Origin: Microbacterium sp. PM5 | GTDB lineage: Bacteria > Actinomycetota > Actinomycetes > Actinomycetales > Microbacteriaceae | Length of the DNA: 64,000 nt | Direction of reading: 5' to 3' | Assembly: GCF_003293595.1 (NCBI RefSeq) | Contig: NZ_CP022162.1 | Coordinates: 1,209,737-1,273,736 of the forward strand | In this document: piece by piece, positions 1 through 7,721 of the stretch | How positions within the stretch are numbered: position 1 is the stretch's first letter | How the letters are laid out: every line of letters begins with the position of its first letter | Position numbers and translations under genes: made by a program | The notes under the pieces: generated by a model | Databases searched by the model: none | What the model saw: only the letters and a program-made list of their open reading frames with translations | Told to the model about the DNA's origin: nothing

Positions 1-273
1 CGCCTCGGGCACGTCGCCGGACGGGGAGTCGGCGGCCTCGACCTCGAACGCGATCAGGGGCGACCCCACCTCCACGACGTCACCGGCTGCCGCGTGCAGC
101 GCGCTGACCGTCCCCGCGAAGGGCGAGGGCAGCTCCACGATGGCCTTGGCGGTCTCGACCTCCGCGATGGGCTGGTTCAGATGCACGTCGTCACCTTGGG
201 CGACGAGCCACTGGACGATCTCCGCCTCGGGCAGCCCCTCGCCGAGGTCGGGAAGGAGGAACTCCGCGATCAT
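1..273 (-). CDS. bkdC: E2 acyltransferase of a branched-chain 2-oxo acid dehydrogenase (N-terminal part, cut by left edge)
   Basis: Only the first 91 codons are present. They form a lipoyl domain (residues 1-80) that opens with MIAEFLLPDLGEGLPEAEI and carries the lipoylated lysine in ETAKA at about residue 43. In the family this domain shuttles acyl groups between E1 and E3, and a missing C-terminal domain would transfer the acyl group to CoA. The start overlaps the E1beta stop by four bases (ATGA), so it is translated as the third gene of the E1alpha-E1beta-E2 operon. A branched-chain rather than pyruvate complex is inferred from the separate E1alpha and E1beta genes and the Lrp-type regulator next door. 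Substrate specificity cannot be read directly. Confidence 0.85.
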   Translation of the reverse strand, partial: MIAEFLLPDLGEGLPEAEIVQWLVAQGDDVHLNQPIAEVETAKAIVELPSPFAGTVSALHAAAGDVVEVGSPLIAFEVEAADSPSGDVPEA

Positions 274-1289
274 CGTTCCACCCCCGCCGCCGACGTGAGG
301 CTGTTCGGCCGGTCGAGAACGCGATCGACGGCGTCGAGGATCCGATCGAGGTCGGGCAGGTGGTGCTTTTCCAGCTTGGCCGGCGGATACGGGATGTCAT
401 GTCCCGTCACACGCTGCGGGGGTGCTTCGAGATAGTGGAAGCACTGTTCGGTGATGCTGGCGACCACCTCGGCACCGACGCCGGCCTCCCCCGCCGCCTC
501 ATGCGTGACCACGACGCGACCCGTCTTGCGGACGGATGCCGCGACCGTGCGGTAGTCGACGGGTGAGAGCGAACGCAGGTCGATGACCTCGATGGAGATG
601 CCGTCGTCCTCGGCGGCGAGCGCGGCATCCAGCGCCGTCGTGACCTGCGCGCCGTAGGCGATCAGCGTGACGTCGGAACCTTCTCGCTCGACGCGCGCGA
701 GACCCATCGGAGCCGCATCGGCCACGTCGCCGTCGAGATCGACCTCGCCCTTCGTGTGATACAGCCGCTTGGGCTCGAAGAAGACCACGGGATCGTCACT
801 CGCGATCGCCTGCTGCAGCATGGTGTACGCATCCTGGGGATTCGAGACGGCCACCACGCGCAGCCCCGCCGTGTGCACGAAATACGCCTCGGGCGACTCC
901 GAGTGGTGCTCGACGGCGCCGACGCCTCCCGCCCAGGGGATGCGGATGGTCAGCGGCATGCGAACGCGCCCGCGCGTGCGGTAGTGCAGCTTGGCCACCT
1001 GACAGACGATCTGGTCGAAGGCCGGGTACACGAACCCGTCGAACTGGATCTCCACGACGGGGCGGAACCCGCGCATCGCGAGTCCGACCGCCGTGCCGAC
1101 GATGCCGGACTCTGCGAGCGGGGTGTCGATGACGCGCGTGGGGCCGAACTCATCGAGGAGGCCGTCGGTGATGCGGAACACGCCGCCGAGGCGGCCGATG
1201 TCCTCGCCCATCACGATCACACGCTCATCGGCTGCCATGGCCCGGTGCAGGCCCGCCGTCAGCGCCGCGCCCATCGTCAGCGACGTCAT
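270..1289 (-). CDS. bkdB: E1 beta subunit of branched-chain 2-oxo acid dehydrogenase
   Basis: 339 residues, full length for an E1beta subunit. It has the transketolase-like pyrimidine-binding domain, with the GEDIGRLGGVFRIT and DTPLAESGIVGTAVGLA signatures in the first 75 residues. The transketolase C-terminal domain follows from about residue 205. With E1alpha it forms the thiamine diphosphate enzyme that decarboxylates the 2-oxo acid and acylates the lipoyl arm of E2. Start and stop both sit in ATGA overlaps with the neighbouring subunits, so the three are translationally coupled. A pyruvate or acetoin dehydrogenase subunit is the main alternative; the context favours branched-chain substrates. 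Confidence 0.88.
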   Translation of the reverse strand: MTSLTMGAALTAGLHRAMAADERVIVMGEDIGRLGGVFRITDGLLDEFGPTRVIDTPLAESGIVGTAVGLAMRGFRPVVEIQFDGFVYPAFDQIVCQVAKLHYRTRGRVRMPLTIRIPWAGGVGAVEHHSESPEAYFVHTAGLRVVAVSNPQDAYTMLQQAIASDDPVVFFEPKRLYHTKGEVDLDGDVADAAPMGLARVEREGSDVTLIAYGAQVTTALDAALAAEDDGISIEVIDLRSLSPVDYRTVAASVRKTGRVVVTHEAAGEAGVGAEVVASITEQCFHYLEAPPQRVTGHDIPYPPAKLEKHHLPDLDRILDAVDRVLDRPNSLTSAAGVER

Positions 1290-2407
1290 CGCGCACTCCC
1301 CGCCTCGGCGGCGAACGAGTCCAGATACGCCGCAAAACGCGCGCGCTGATGCTCGAGGCCGGTGTGCGGTTCGCAGTACACGTCATCGAAAACCTCGATC
1401 GCCGGCCGGGTGCGCGCCGTCAGCACCGCCTCACGCATCTGCGCGGCGAGCCCGTCGGCCTCCCTCCCGATCGCGGCGATCGTCTCATCGTCGAGGTCAC
1501 CGGCGGCGCGCAGGAACGCCTCCACGCGCGTCAGCGGGTCGCGCGCCCGCCACGCCTCGAGTTCTTCGCGATCCCGGTAGCGCGTGGGGTCGTCCGAGGT
1601 GGTGTGGGGACCCATGCGATACGTCACGGCCTCGAGGAACACGGGACCTCCACCGCGACGGGCGTGCTCCAGCGCCCAGCGCATCGCCGCGGTGCACGCC
1701 AGCACATCGTTGCCATCCACCCGCATGCTGGGGATGCCGAAGCCGGGGGCGCGACCCGCGATCGGGAAGCGCGACTGCACCGCGACCGGCTCGGAGATCG
1801 CCCACTGGTTGTTCGAGCAGACGAAGACGACGGGGGCCGTGAACGACGACGCGAACACCATCGCCTCGTTGACATCGCCCTGGCTTGACGCTCCGTCGCC
1901 GAAGTAGGTCACCGCCACCTGATCGCCACCATCGCGCTGGATACCCATCGCGTATCCGACGGCATGGAGGGTCTGGGCGCCGATGATGATCTGCGGAGAT
2001 GCCAGGCGGAGCTCGAAGGGGTCGTATGTGGAGTGCACCTCGCCGCGCCAGGCGAGAACGAGGTCGGCGGGCACTCCGCCGCGAAGGATCGCGATGCTCA
2101 GCTCGCGGTAGCTCGGAAAGAGGAAGTCGTCGGCGCGGCAGGCGCGCGCCGTCCCGACGGCGATCGCCTCCTGTCCCTGAGCAGGCGCCCACAGTCCGAG
2201 GTGACCCTGGCGCTGGAGCGCCACACCCTCGGCATCCATCCGGCGCGCGATCGCCATATCGCGGTACAGACCGCGCAGCGCGGTGCCGTCCAGGTCCTCG
2301 ACCCAGGGGTCCAGCCGCGCGTCCGCGATGCGGCACCCGTCGGGGGTCAGCAGTCGCGCCGTGTCGTCGAGCGCGGTCATCGCTTCGTCTGTCGTCAGGG
2401 TGTACAT
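1286..2407 (-). CDS. bkdA: E1 alpha subunit of branched-chain 2-oxo acid dehydrogenase
   Basis: 373 residues from the chosen start. The thiamine diphosphate/Mg motif is visible as GDGASSQGDVNEA (from residue 170) ending in the NN pair at 199-200. LGLWAPAQGQEA near residue 70 is typical of E1alpha. I chose ATG 2407 because an AGAGAGGG stretch lies 9 bases upstream. ATG 2416 (two codons plus one earlier) leaves almost no room for it. The frame stays open to 2509, but the extra residues are Arg-rich and unlike the family. It heads the operon and is transcribed divergently from the Lrp-type regulator. A TAATCT hexamer in the leader (near 2490) is a possible -10. Confidence 0.88.
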   Translation of the reverse strand: MYTLTTDEAMTALDDTARLLTPDGCRIADARLDPWVEDLDGTALRGLYRDMAIARRMDAEGVALQRQGHLGLWAPAQGQEAIAVGTARACRADDFLFPSYRELSIAILRGGVPADLVLAWRGEVHSTYDPFELRLASPQIIIGAQTLHAVGYAMGIQRDGGDQVAVTYFGDGASSQGDVNEAMVFASSFTAPVVFVCSNNQWAISEPVAVQSRFPIAGRAPGFGIPSMRVDGNDVLACTAAMRWALEHARRGGGPVFLEAVTYRMGPHTTSDDPTRYRDREELEAWRARDPLTRVEAFLRAAGDLDDETIAAIGREADGLAAQMREAVLTARTRPAIEVFDDVYCEPHTGLEHQRARFAAYLDSFAAEAGSAR

Positions 2408-2512
2408 CGTCGTCATCCCTCTCTGGCTCAGCCGCTGTCTTGTGGACCGCGGCGGCCGCCCGGGCCGGCCTCGTCGCCGGTTGCGTGGAAGATTACGTCG
2501 AACTGGCACCTA

Positions 2513-2539
2513 GCTCAAGCATCTTTGCTCGCGCTGAGC
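2513..2539. promoter_or_regulatory. nested inverted repeat between bkdA and the Lrp-type regulator
   Basis: GCTCA (2513-2517) is the inverted partner of TGAGC (2535-2539). Inside it AGCA-tctt-TGCT (2518-2529) is a second small palindrome. It sits between the two divergent starts, where an autoregulating Lrp/AsnC protein would be expected to bind. The operator role is inferred. Confidence 0.3.
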
Positions 2540-2570
2540 ATGTTGCCCATGCGGCACCGGCTGCTGCTGG

Positions 2571-2576
2571 TACAGT
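2571..2576 (+). promoter_or_regulatory. -10 element of the Lrp-type regulator
   Basis: TACAGT ends 8 bases before ATG 2585, leaving little or no leader. The same geometry recurs upstream of many genes in this window. Confidence 0.5.
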
Positions 2577-2584
2577 TGGGCAGT

Positions 2585-3064
2585 ATGGGACCTCTTGACC
2601 GCGTCGACCTCGACTTGTTGAACGCGCTCGCCGACGATCACCGCGCCACGGTCGTGGCGCTCGCCGAACGGCTCGGCCTGTCCCGCAACACCGTCCAGGC
2701 GCGGCTGGCGCGCCTGGAGCGCGGCGGCGTCTTCCAGTCGTTCGAGCGGGCCATCCCCCCGCTCGCACTGGGCCTGCCGATCGAAGCGATGGTGAGCGTC
2801 ACCGTGCGCCAGGCGGAGTTGCCTCGCATCACGCAGGCGATCGCGACGCTCCCCGAGGTGGTGCAGGCCTACGGCATGAGCGGGCAGGTCGACCTGCTGG
2901 TGCGCGTCGCTGCGCGCGACACCCAGCACCTGTTCGACGTCGACGCCCGAATCCTGGCGATCGACGGCGTCGAACGCACCGAAACGTCGTTGGTCATGGG
3001 CGAAGTGATCGGATATCGGATCCGACCACTCCTGGAGTCGGCACGGGAGGACGCGATCCGCTGA
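2585..3064 (+). CDS. Lrp/AsnC family transcriptional regulator
   Basis: 159 residues, the usual Lrp/AsnC size. A winged helix-turn-helix occupies about residues 4-60 (DLDLLNALADDHRATV, then LAERLGLSRNTVQARLARLE). The RAM effector-binding and oligomerisation domain follows (about 65-145, including GQVDLLVRV). It is divergent from the bkd operon, and Lrp-type regulators are known to control bkd operons in other bacteria. Control of bkdABC by this protein is therefore a reasonable inference, with a branched-chain amino acid or keto acid as likely effector. The gene overlaps the convergent EamA gene by 71 bases. Confidence 0.85.
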   Translation: MGPLDRVDLDLLNALADDHRATVVALAERLGLSRNTVQARLARLERGGVFQSFERAIPPLALGLPIEAMVSVTVRQAELPRITQAIATLPEVVQAYGMSGQVDLLVRVAARDTQHLFDVDARILAIDGVERTETSLVMGEVIGYRIRPLLESAREDAIR

Positions 3065-4076
3065 CCTCGCCGGGCGAGAACTCGGGCGTCGGCGGCAGCA
3101 CGGCATCCGCCGCAAGCGGGGCGAGAGGTGCGGCGCCGACATCCATTCGCACGAGCACGACCCCCGCCAACAGCACCGCACCGCCGATGATCTGGACCGG
3201 CGATGGGGCCTCGCCGAGGAGGAGCCAGGCGAAGCCGAGCGCGAAGAGCACTTCGCTGAGGCCGATGAACGACGCCAATCGAGCGCCTACGCGAGGCACG
3301 GCCATGACCCCGAAGGCATAGCCGAGGGTCGTTCCGACGGCTCCGACCCACCCGAGGGCGAGGATGCCGGGAACATCGATCCCTCGGAACGTGAGCGTGA
3401 CGGCCGGCGCGGACAGGGGCATCGCACCGACGACCGCCAGCAGGAGCATGAGACCGGCCCCGACCATCAACCCGCCGGCGGCCAGGGCGAGCGGAGGCAG
3501 GTCATCGCCGGTGCGCTCGCTCATCACGAAATAGACACAGACGCAGAGTGCCGCGCCCAGCGCCAGCAGCGTGCCCAGCAGGTCGAATCGGGCGCCGGTG
3601 ACGTCGACGACGAGCACGAGTCCCACGATCGCGACGACGGATCCGATGATCACGAGTCGCGACGGGGCGCGTCGCGTACGGATCCAGACGAATCCGACGA
3701 GCATCACCGGCGCGAGGTACTGGATGAGAAGCGCGACGGCGACGGGCATGCGCTGCATCGCGGAGAAGAACAGCAGCTGACAGCCCAGCACCGGGATGAG
3801 CCCGAACGCGACGAGCGAGAGCGCGTGCCGGCGGAGGAATCCGCGCTCACGCCGCGCCGCACGCACGAGAGCGGGCGACAGGATCAGCGCGGCGAGTCCC
3901 ATGCGCACGACCAGCGCTGCCGAGAGCGACCACCCGGCCTCGAGCAGCGGCTTGACCAGCGGTCCGCTCGAAGAGAAGGCGAGGGCCGAGACGACGGCCA
4001 TGACGATCCCCGTCGTGCGGGCGGATGAAGCGGTGCGAGACACCGGCGGTCCTCGGGTTCGAGTGCGGGCTGTCAT
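2994..4076 (-). CDS. EamA/DMT family membrane transporter
   Basis: 360 residues with about ten hydrophobic segments between residues 22 and 310, arranged as two EamA repeats of five helices. RhaT/EamA-family members usually export amino acids or metabolites; the substrate is unknown here. The last ~50 residues are Pro/Ala/Gly-rich with no family counterpart. They run antisense through the end of the Lrp-type regulator gene (71 bases shared), probably because a stop codon is simply lacking in GC-rich DNA. An in-frame ATG at residue 26 is an alternative start just before the first helix. Confidence 0.8.
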   Translation of the reverse strand: MTARTRTRGPPVSRTASSARTTGIVMAVVSALAFSSSGPLVKPLLEAGWSLSAALVVRMGLAALILSPALVRAARRERGFLRRHALSLVAFGLIPVLGCQLLFFSAMQRMPVAVALLIQYLAPVMLVGFVWIRTRRAPSRLVIIGSVVAIVGLVLVVDVTGARFDLLGTLLALGAALCVCVYFVMSERTGDDLPPLALAAGGLMVGAGLMLLLAVVGAMPLSAPAVTLTFRGIDVPGILALGWVGAVGTTLGYAFGVMAVPRVGARLASFIGLSEVLFALGFAWLLLGEAPSPVQIIGGAVLLAGVVLVRMDVGAAPLAPLAADAVLPPTPEFSPGEVSGSRPPVPTPGVVGSDIRSLRP

Positions 4077-4131
4077 GACTGAACAGCGAATACACTGGTG
4101 ACACTATCGCCCGGCGAGGTCAGGAGTCAAC

Positions 4132-4692
4132 GTGGTCTTCATCCATGACACCGAAATGTCTCTGCGTGCCGCCGCAGCCCTGGTCAACACCCTGCCGGAC
4201 ACCGACACATCCGGCGTCGACCGCCTCCAGACGCAGGCGGATCTGGCAGCCTACCTCGCCGAGTTCTCCTACACCGGAGCCTTCCGCCGAGATGCCGCCG
4301 AGCTCACCGCCGTCCGCGCGAACCGCTCGCGCCTTCGGGCGCTGTGGGACGTCGATCGCGACCGCGCCGTGCCGCTCGTCAACGCGATGCTGCGCGATGG
4401 TCGGGCACTGCCCCAACTCGTCATCCACGATCAGTTCGATTGGCACATCCATGCCACGGCGCCCGACGCCCCCCTGGCGATGCGGATGCTCGTGGAATCG
4501 GCGATGGCGTTCGTCGACGTGATCCGCTCCGATGCGTGGGATCGCGTCCGCGTCTGCGCGGCGGACGACTGCGAGTCGGTCTATGTCGACTTCTCGAAGA
4601 ACGGTTCGAAGCGCTACTGCGACACCGGAAACTGCGGCAACCGCATGAACGTCAACGCGTACCGTCGCCGGAAGGCGCGAGAAAACGCCTGA
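4132..4692 (+). CDS. CGNR zinc-finger domain protein (putative regulator)
   Basis: 186 residues beginning at GTG 4132, with AGGAG six bases upstream. The N-terminal two thirds is the helical ABATE-like stress-associated domain. The C-terminus (about residues 142-186) holds the CGNR zinc finger: RVCAADDC, then RYCDTGNCGNRMNVNAYRRR, with four cysteines. Family members are treated as nucleic-acid-binding regulators of unknown targets. It is divergent from the EamA transporter across about 55 bases that include a TACACT hexamer (4091-4096), so control of that exporter is plausible but unproven. The 3' end overlaps the convergent hydrolase gene by 41 bases. Confidence 0.8.
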   Translation: MVFIHDTEMSLRAAAALVNTLPDTDTSGVDRLQTQADLAAYLAEFSYTGAFRRDAAELTAVRANRSRLRALWDVDRDRAVPLVNAMLRDGRALPQLVIHDQFDWHIHATAPDAPLAMRMLVESAMAFVDVIRSDAWDRVRVCAADDCESVYVDFSKNGSKRYCDTGNCGNRMNVNAYRRRKARENA

Positions 4693-5551
4693 CCGCCTCT
4701 GCGGCCGCCTGCGGAGTCTCGTAGTGAATGAGGTGGCCGACGGCGGGGATCTCGACCAGCTCGGCGTCGGGGAACATCCCTTGCAGCCGCCGCTCGGCCT
4801 CGATCGGCGTGATGTCGTCCTTCTCCGCGGCGATCAGCAGCGTCGGCTGCGCGATCGCCGGTGCGAAGCGGCGGACATCGTTCGAGACGGAGGTGACGAA
4901 ACCCTCGTACAGCACGTCACGATCGTGGAAGAGGGAGAAGTAGGTGTCGTGCTGGTCGTGGATGAAGCGGCGCAGCAGCGGGTCACGGGTCTTGGCCATC
5001 GAGACGCTCATCACGCGGACGATCATGCGGTTTCGCAGGAGCGCGTCACCGATCCGCTTCGGCAGCTTCGCGCCGAGGCGGTAGTAGAGCACCGCCAGTC
5101 GCGTGAGGACGCCGCGCGGCCCCTCCAGTGCCGGGGCACCGATCGGGTTGACGAGGATCACGCGCGGGGTCTGCAGTCCTGCGGCGACCGCCGCGGCGAC
5201 GACGATCGACCCGAAGGAGTGCCCCAGCACGACGGCTCCCGGCGCCACGGCATCCACGAAGGCGCGCAGCCACTGCGCGTAGGCGTCGAGCGTGTGCTCC
5301 ACTCCCGGAAGCGGTGGCGTCTCACCGAAGCCGGGGAGGTCGGGCGAGATGACGCGGATGCCGTCGAGGTAGGCCACGACCGGCTCCAGTCCGTGGTGGT
5401 CACCGCGGTATCCGTGCACGGCGACGAGCGTGATCGGCGCCGCGGGATCTCCGTACACCCAGTACGCCGTCCGCGTCCCGGAGATCTCGATCTCGTCGCG
5501 CCCCACGGCGATGGCGGCCAGGCGGTCGGCGTAGGGCGAGGCGACGGTCAT
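4652..5551 (-). CDS. alpha/beta hydrolase
   Basis: 299 residues with the alpha/beta hydrolase fold. The oxyanion region is VAVHGYRGD near residue 45. The nucleophile elbow is GHSFGS with Ser112. An acidic residue in AEKDDITP and the late histidine in VGHLIHYE complete a plausible triad. The substrate is not predictable; esterase, lipase or C-C hydrolase activity is possible. The start is fixed by a TAGACT hexamer that leaves exactly six bases before the ATG. Confidence 0.75.
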   Translation of the reverse strand: MTVASPYADRLAAIAVGRDEIEISGTRTAYWVYGDPAAPITLVAVHGYRGDHHGLEPVVAYLDGIRVISPDLPGFGETPPLPGVEHTLDAYAQWLRAFVDAVAPGAVVLGHSFGSIVVAAAVAAGLQTPRVILVNPIGAPALEGPRGVLTRLAVLYYRLGAKLPKRIGDALLRNRMIVRVMSVSMAKTRDPLLRRFIHDQHDTYFSLFHDRDVLYEGFVTSVSNDVRRFAPAIAQPTLLIAAEKDDITPIEAERRLQGMFPDAELVEIPAVGHLIHYETPQAAAEAVRRFLAPSGDGTR

Positions 5552-5557
5552 CCCAGA

Positions 5558-5563
5558 AGTCTA
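5558..5563 (-). promoter_or_regulatory. -10 element of the alpha/beta hydrolase
   Basis: TAGACT on the minus strand, with six bases to ATG 5551. No Shine-Dalgarno sequence fits between, so a leaderless mRNA is expected. Confidence 0.5.
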
Positions 5564-5627
5564 GAAGGCTGCCCCCTCGCCGGCGGTCGCGCCCGCGCGC
5601 CTGCGCCGCGATGTCGGCGCCCCCACA

Positions 5628-5633
5628 TAACCT
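5628..5633 (+). promoter_or_regulatory. -10 element of the exonuclease gene
   Basis: TAACCT ends seven bases before ATG 5641. It lies downstream of the alternative ATG at 5611, so it also argues for 5641 as the true start. Confidence 0.45.
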
Positions 5634-5640
5634 CGGGGGC

Positions 5641-6399
5641 ATGCAGACGTGGCAGACGATTCCCCTGTGGGAGGAGGATCCGGCCGCCCCGATCGCTCCC
5701 ACCCGGCCTGCCCGCCTCGGCTGGGCGGATGCCGTGGGCGTCTTCGATCTGGAGACGACCGGCGTCGACGTGACCTCCGACCGTATCGTCACGGCCCATG
5801 TCGGCCTCCTCGACGCCAGCGGCACGGCCGTTCGGGCGCAGTCGTGGCTCGCCGATCCGGGTATCGACATCCCCGAGGGCGCCACCGCCGTCCACGGCAT
5901 CACGACGGCACACGCCCGCGCGCACGGCTCCGCCGCGCCCTCCGTGATCGCGGAGGTCGTGTCTGCACTGCGCGATCTGCTGGACGCCGGCATCCCGGTG
6001 GTGGCCTACAACGCCCCGTTCGACTTCTCGCTGCTCAAATACGAGGCGCTCCGACACGGCATCCCGCCGATCCTGGAGCCCTCGCCGGTCATCGATCCCC
6101 TCGTGCTGGACAAAGCACACGACCGCTTCCGCCGCGGCAAGCGCACCCTCGAAGCCGTCGCGGCGCATTACGCCGTACCGCTCGTCGGCGCGCACGACGC
6201 GACCGCCGATGCGATCGCGGCGGGCCGGGTCGCACAGGCGCTGGCACGACGGTTCGAGCTCGACGCGCCCGTCCACGAGCTGCACACCCGTCAGATCGGG
6301 TGGGCACGCGCGCAGGCCGACAGCCTCACCGAATACTTCATCCGCATCGGCCGGCTCGACCCCGACGACCGCCTCGACGGCAGCTGGCCGATCCGCTGA
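5641..6399 (+). CDS. DEDDh family 3'-5' exonuclease (DNA polymerase III epsilon-like)
   Basis: 252 residues with all DEDDh catalytic positions visible. Asp36 and Glu38 lie in FDLETTG, Asp128 in NAPFDFSLL, and His185 and Asp190 in GAHDATAD. It is a stand-alone RNase T/DnaQ-type exonuclease, acting on DNA or RNA 3' ends. Proofreading subunit, repair nuclease and RNA trimming are all possible. An upstream ATG at 5611 would add ten residues, but the apparent -10 lies inside that extension. Two hairpins follow the stop. Confidence 0.82.
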   Translation: MQTWQTIPLWEEDPAAPIAPTRPARLGWADAVGVFDLETTGVDVTSDRIVTAHVGLLDASGTAVRAQSWLADPGIDIPEGATAVHGITTAHARAHGSAAPSVIAEVVSALRDLLDAGIPVVAYNAPFDFSLLKYEALRHGIPPILEPSPVIDPLVLDKAHDRFRRGKRTLEAVAAHYAVPLVGAHDATADAIAAGRVAQALARRFELDAPVHELHTRQIGWARAQADSLTEYFIRIGRLDPDDRLDGSWPIR

Positions 6400-6410
6400 T
6401 CGACCGCTCG

Positions 6411-6443
6411 CGTCGTGGTGGGCGTTCGACGCCCACCACGACG
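6411..6443. terminator. 14-bp perfect inverted repeat after the exonuclease gene
   Basis: A 14-bp perfect stem (6411-6424 with 6430-6443) closes a five-base TTCGA loop. It stands directly before a second, smaller hairpin. It may stop transcription from the exonuclease side or act as a 3'-end stabiliser. Confidence 0.6.
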
Positions 6444-6467
6444 AAAGCCCCGCCGGAGCGGGGCTTT
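6444..6467. terminator. bidirectional terminator between the exonuclease gene and rpmE2
   Basis: Stem AAAGCCCCGC (6444-6453), loop CGGA, stem GCGGGGCTTT (6458-6467). The stem ends in T-runs on both strands. It lies between convergent genes and can serve both. Confidence 0.75.
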
Positions 6468-6480
6468 CGCGGGATTCGGA

Positions 6481-6738
6481 TTACTTGCTCGAACCGCCGA
6501 AGTTCTTGAAGCGCTGGTTGAACTTCTCGACGCGACCGGCCGAGTCCATGATGCGCTGCTTGCCCGTGTAGAACGGGTGCGAGGCCGAGGAGATTTCGAC
6601 GTCGATGACCGGGTAGGTCTCACCGTCGAGCTCGATCGTCTTGTCGCTCGTGACCGTCGAACGGGTCAGGAAGGTCTCGCCGGAGCCGAGGTCGCGGAAC
6701 ACGACCGCCTGGTACTCGGGGTGGATGTCAGTCTTCAT
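6481..6738 (-). CDS. rpmE2: 50S ribosomal protein L31 type B (zinc-independent)
   Basis: 85 residues, typical of type B L31: [16 protein letters not shown], an extended middle and a C-terminal [15 protein letters not shown]. The CxxC zinc ribbon of type A L31 is absent, so this is the form that needs no zinc. AGGAA precedes the ATG. The ~85-base leader contains a hairpin just upstream of it. In many bacteria such paralogues replace zinc-binding ribosomal proteins under zinc shortage, but no Zur-like box was evident here. It may simply be the only L31 of this organism. Confidence 0.92.
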   Translation of the reverse strand: MKTDIHPEYQAVVFRDLGSGETFLTRSTVTSDKTIELDGETYPVIDVEISSASHPFYTGKQRIMDSAGRVEKFNQRFKNFGGSSK

Positions 6739-6754
6739 GGGGTTCCTAACGTGG

Positions 6755-6774
6755 GCCCTGGATTTTGCCAGGGC
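6755..6774 (-). promoter_or_regulatory. hairpin in the rpmE2 leader
   Basis: GCCCTGG (6755-6761) pairs with CCAGGGC (6768-6774) around a six-base loop, about 16 bases before the start codon. It could control ribosome access. Confidence 0.4.
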
Positions 6775-6821
6775 GAGGGAAGTCTGTGATGCGGGCGCGG
6801 GCGCGCATGCACCAAGGGTCG

Positions 6822-6827
6822 ATCATA
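6822..6827 (-). promoter_or_regulatory. extended -10 of rpmE2
   Basis: TATGAT on the minus strand, preceded by TGG (an extended TGn -10). It gives a leader of about 75 bases. Confidence 0.5.
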
Positions 6828-6859
6828 CCAGCCCGAGGCCGCTCGGAAGAATCCGGATC

Positions 6860-7651
6860 TCAGTCGCCGTGCGTAGCCCGCGCGGCGTAGCGCCCGCCAT
6901 CCTCGGTCAGGGCGATCGGCATGCCGAAGGTGGCCGAGAGAGTGTCAGCGGTGAGGGTCTGCGCGATCGGTCCGGCAGCGACGAGGGCGCCCTCGCGAAG
7001 GAGCAGCACGTGGGTGAAGCCGACCGGGATCTCCTCCACGTGGTGGGTCACCATCACCATCGCCGGCGTCGTCGGCGCCTGAGCGTACCCGCTGAGCAGT
7101 TCGAGGAGTTCTTCGCGCGCGCCGAGGTCGAGGCTCGCCGTCGGCTCGTCCAGCAGCAGCAGCTCCGGATCCGTCATCACCGCGCGCGCGATCTGCACCC
7201 GCTTCTGCTCGCCGTCGGAGAGCGTCCCGAACGTGCGCTCGGCGAGATGGTCCAACTTCCACTCGGCCAGCACCCGGCGCGCACGCCGCTCGTCGATCGT
7301 CTCGTAGGTCTCGTTCCAGCGCCCCAGCACGGAGAATGCGGCGGTCAGGACGACGTCGAGCACCGTCTCCTCCGGCGGAACCCGGCGTGCCATCGCCGAC
7401 GACGCGAACCCGATGCGCGGCCGCAGATCGAACACGTCGGTGCGTCCGAGACGCTCGTCCAGGATCGTGACCTCACCCGATGTCGGGTGGATCAGCGTCG
7501 CCGCGAGCTGCAGGATGGTGGTCTTGCCGGCACCGTTGGGTCCGAGGACCACCCAGCGCTCATCGTCGGCGACGTGCCAGTCGATGCGATCGATGATGTT
7601 GCGAGCATTGCGGCGGACGACGACATCGACGAATTCGAGCACCTGAGGCAT
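6860..7651 (-). CDS. ABC transporter ATP-binding protein, stand-alone
   Basis: 263 residues, one nucleotide-binding domain. Walker A GPNGAGKTT is at 37-45. The ABC signature is variant LSDGEQKR, with Walker B LLLLDEPT and a switch histidine in VTHHVEE. No permease gene adjoins it. The fold resembles the ModF/molybdate-like or cobalt-type ATPases used by soluble or unlinked systems, but the substrate is unknown. A TAGGCT hexamer six bases before the ATG supports this start and an independent, leaderless transcript. Confidence 0.75.
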   Translation of the reverse strand: MPQVLEFVDVVVRRNARNIIDRIDWHVADDERWVVLGPNGAGKTTILQLAATLIHPTSGEVTILDERLGRTDVFDLRPRIGFASSAMARRVPPEETVLDVVLTAAFSVLGRWNETYETIDERRARRVLAEWKLDHLAERTFGTLSDGEQKRVQIARAVMTDPELLLLDEPTASLDLGAREELLELLSGYAQAPTTPAMVMVTHHVEEIPVGFTHVLLLREGALVAAGPIAQTLTADTLSATFGMPIALTEDGGRYAARATHGD

Positions 7652-7657
7652 GCGCCC

Positions 7658-7663
7658 AGCCTA
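7658..7663 (-). promoter_or_regulatory. -10 element of the ABC ATPase gene
   Basis: TAGGCT on the minus strand, six bases before ATG 7651. Confidence 0.5.
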
Positions 7664-7721
7664 TCGGGGGCATCCCGGCCATCCCGGCGGTACGCGCCGG
7701 ACGCGCACGCAGTCCGCGCAT

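Noticed and set aside
2408..2509. N-terminal extension of E1alpha
   Set aside because: Arg/Pro-rich sequence without family match, and the Shine-Dalgarno sequence fits 2407.
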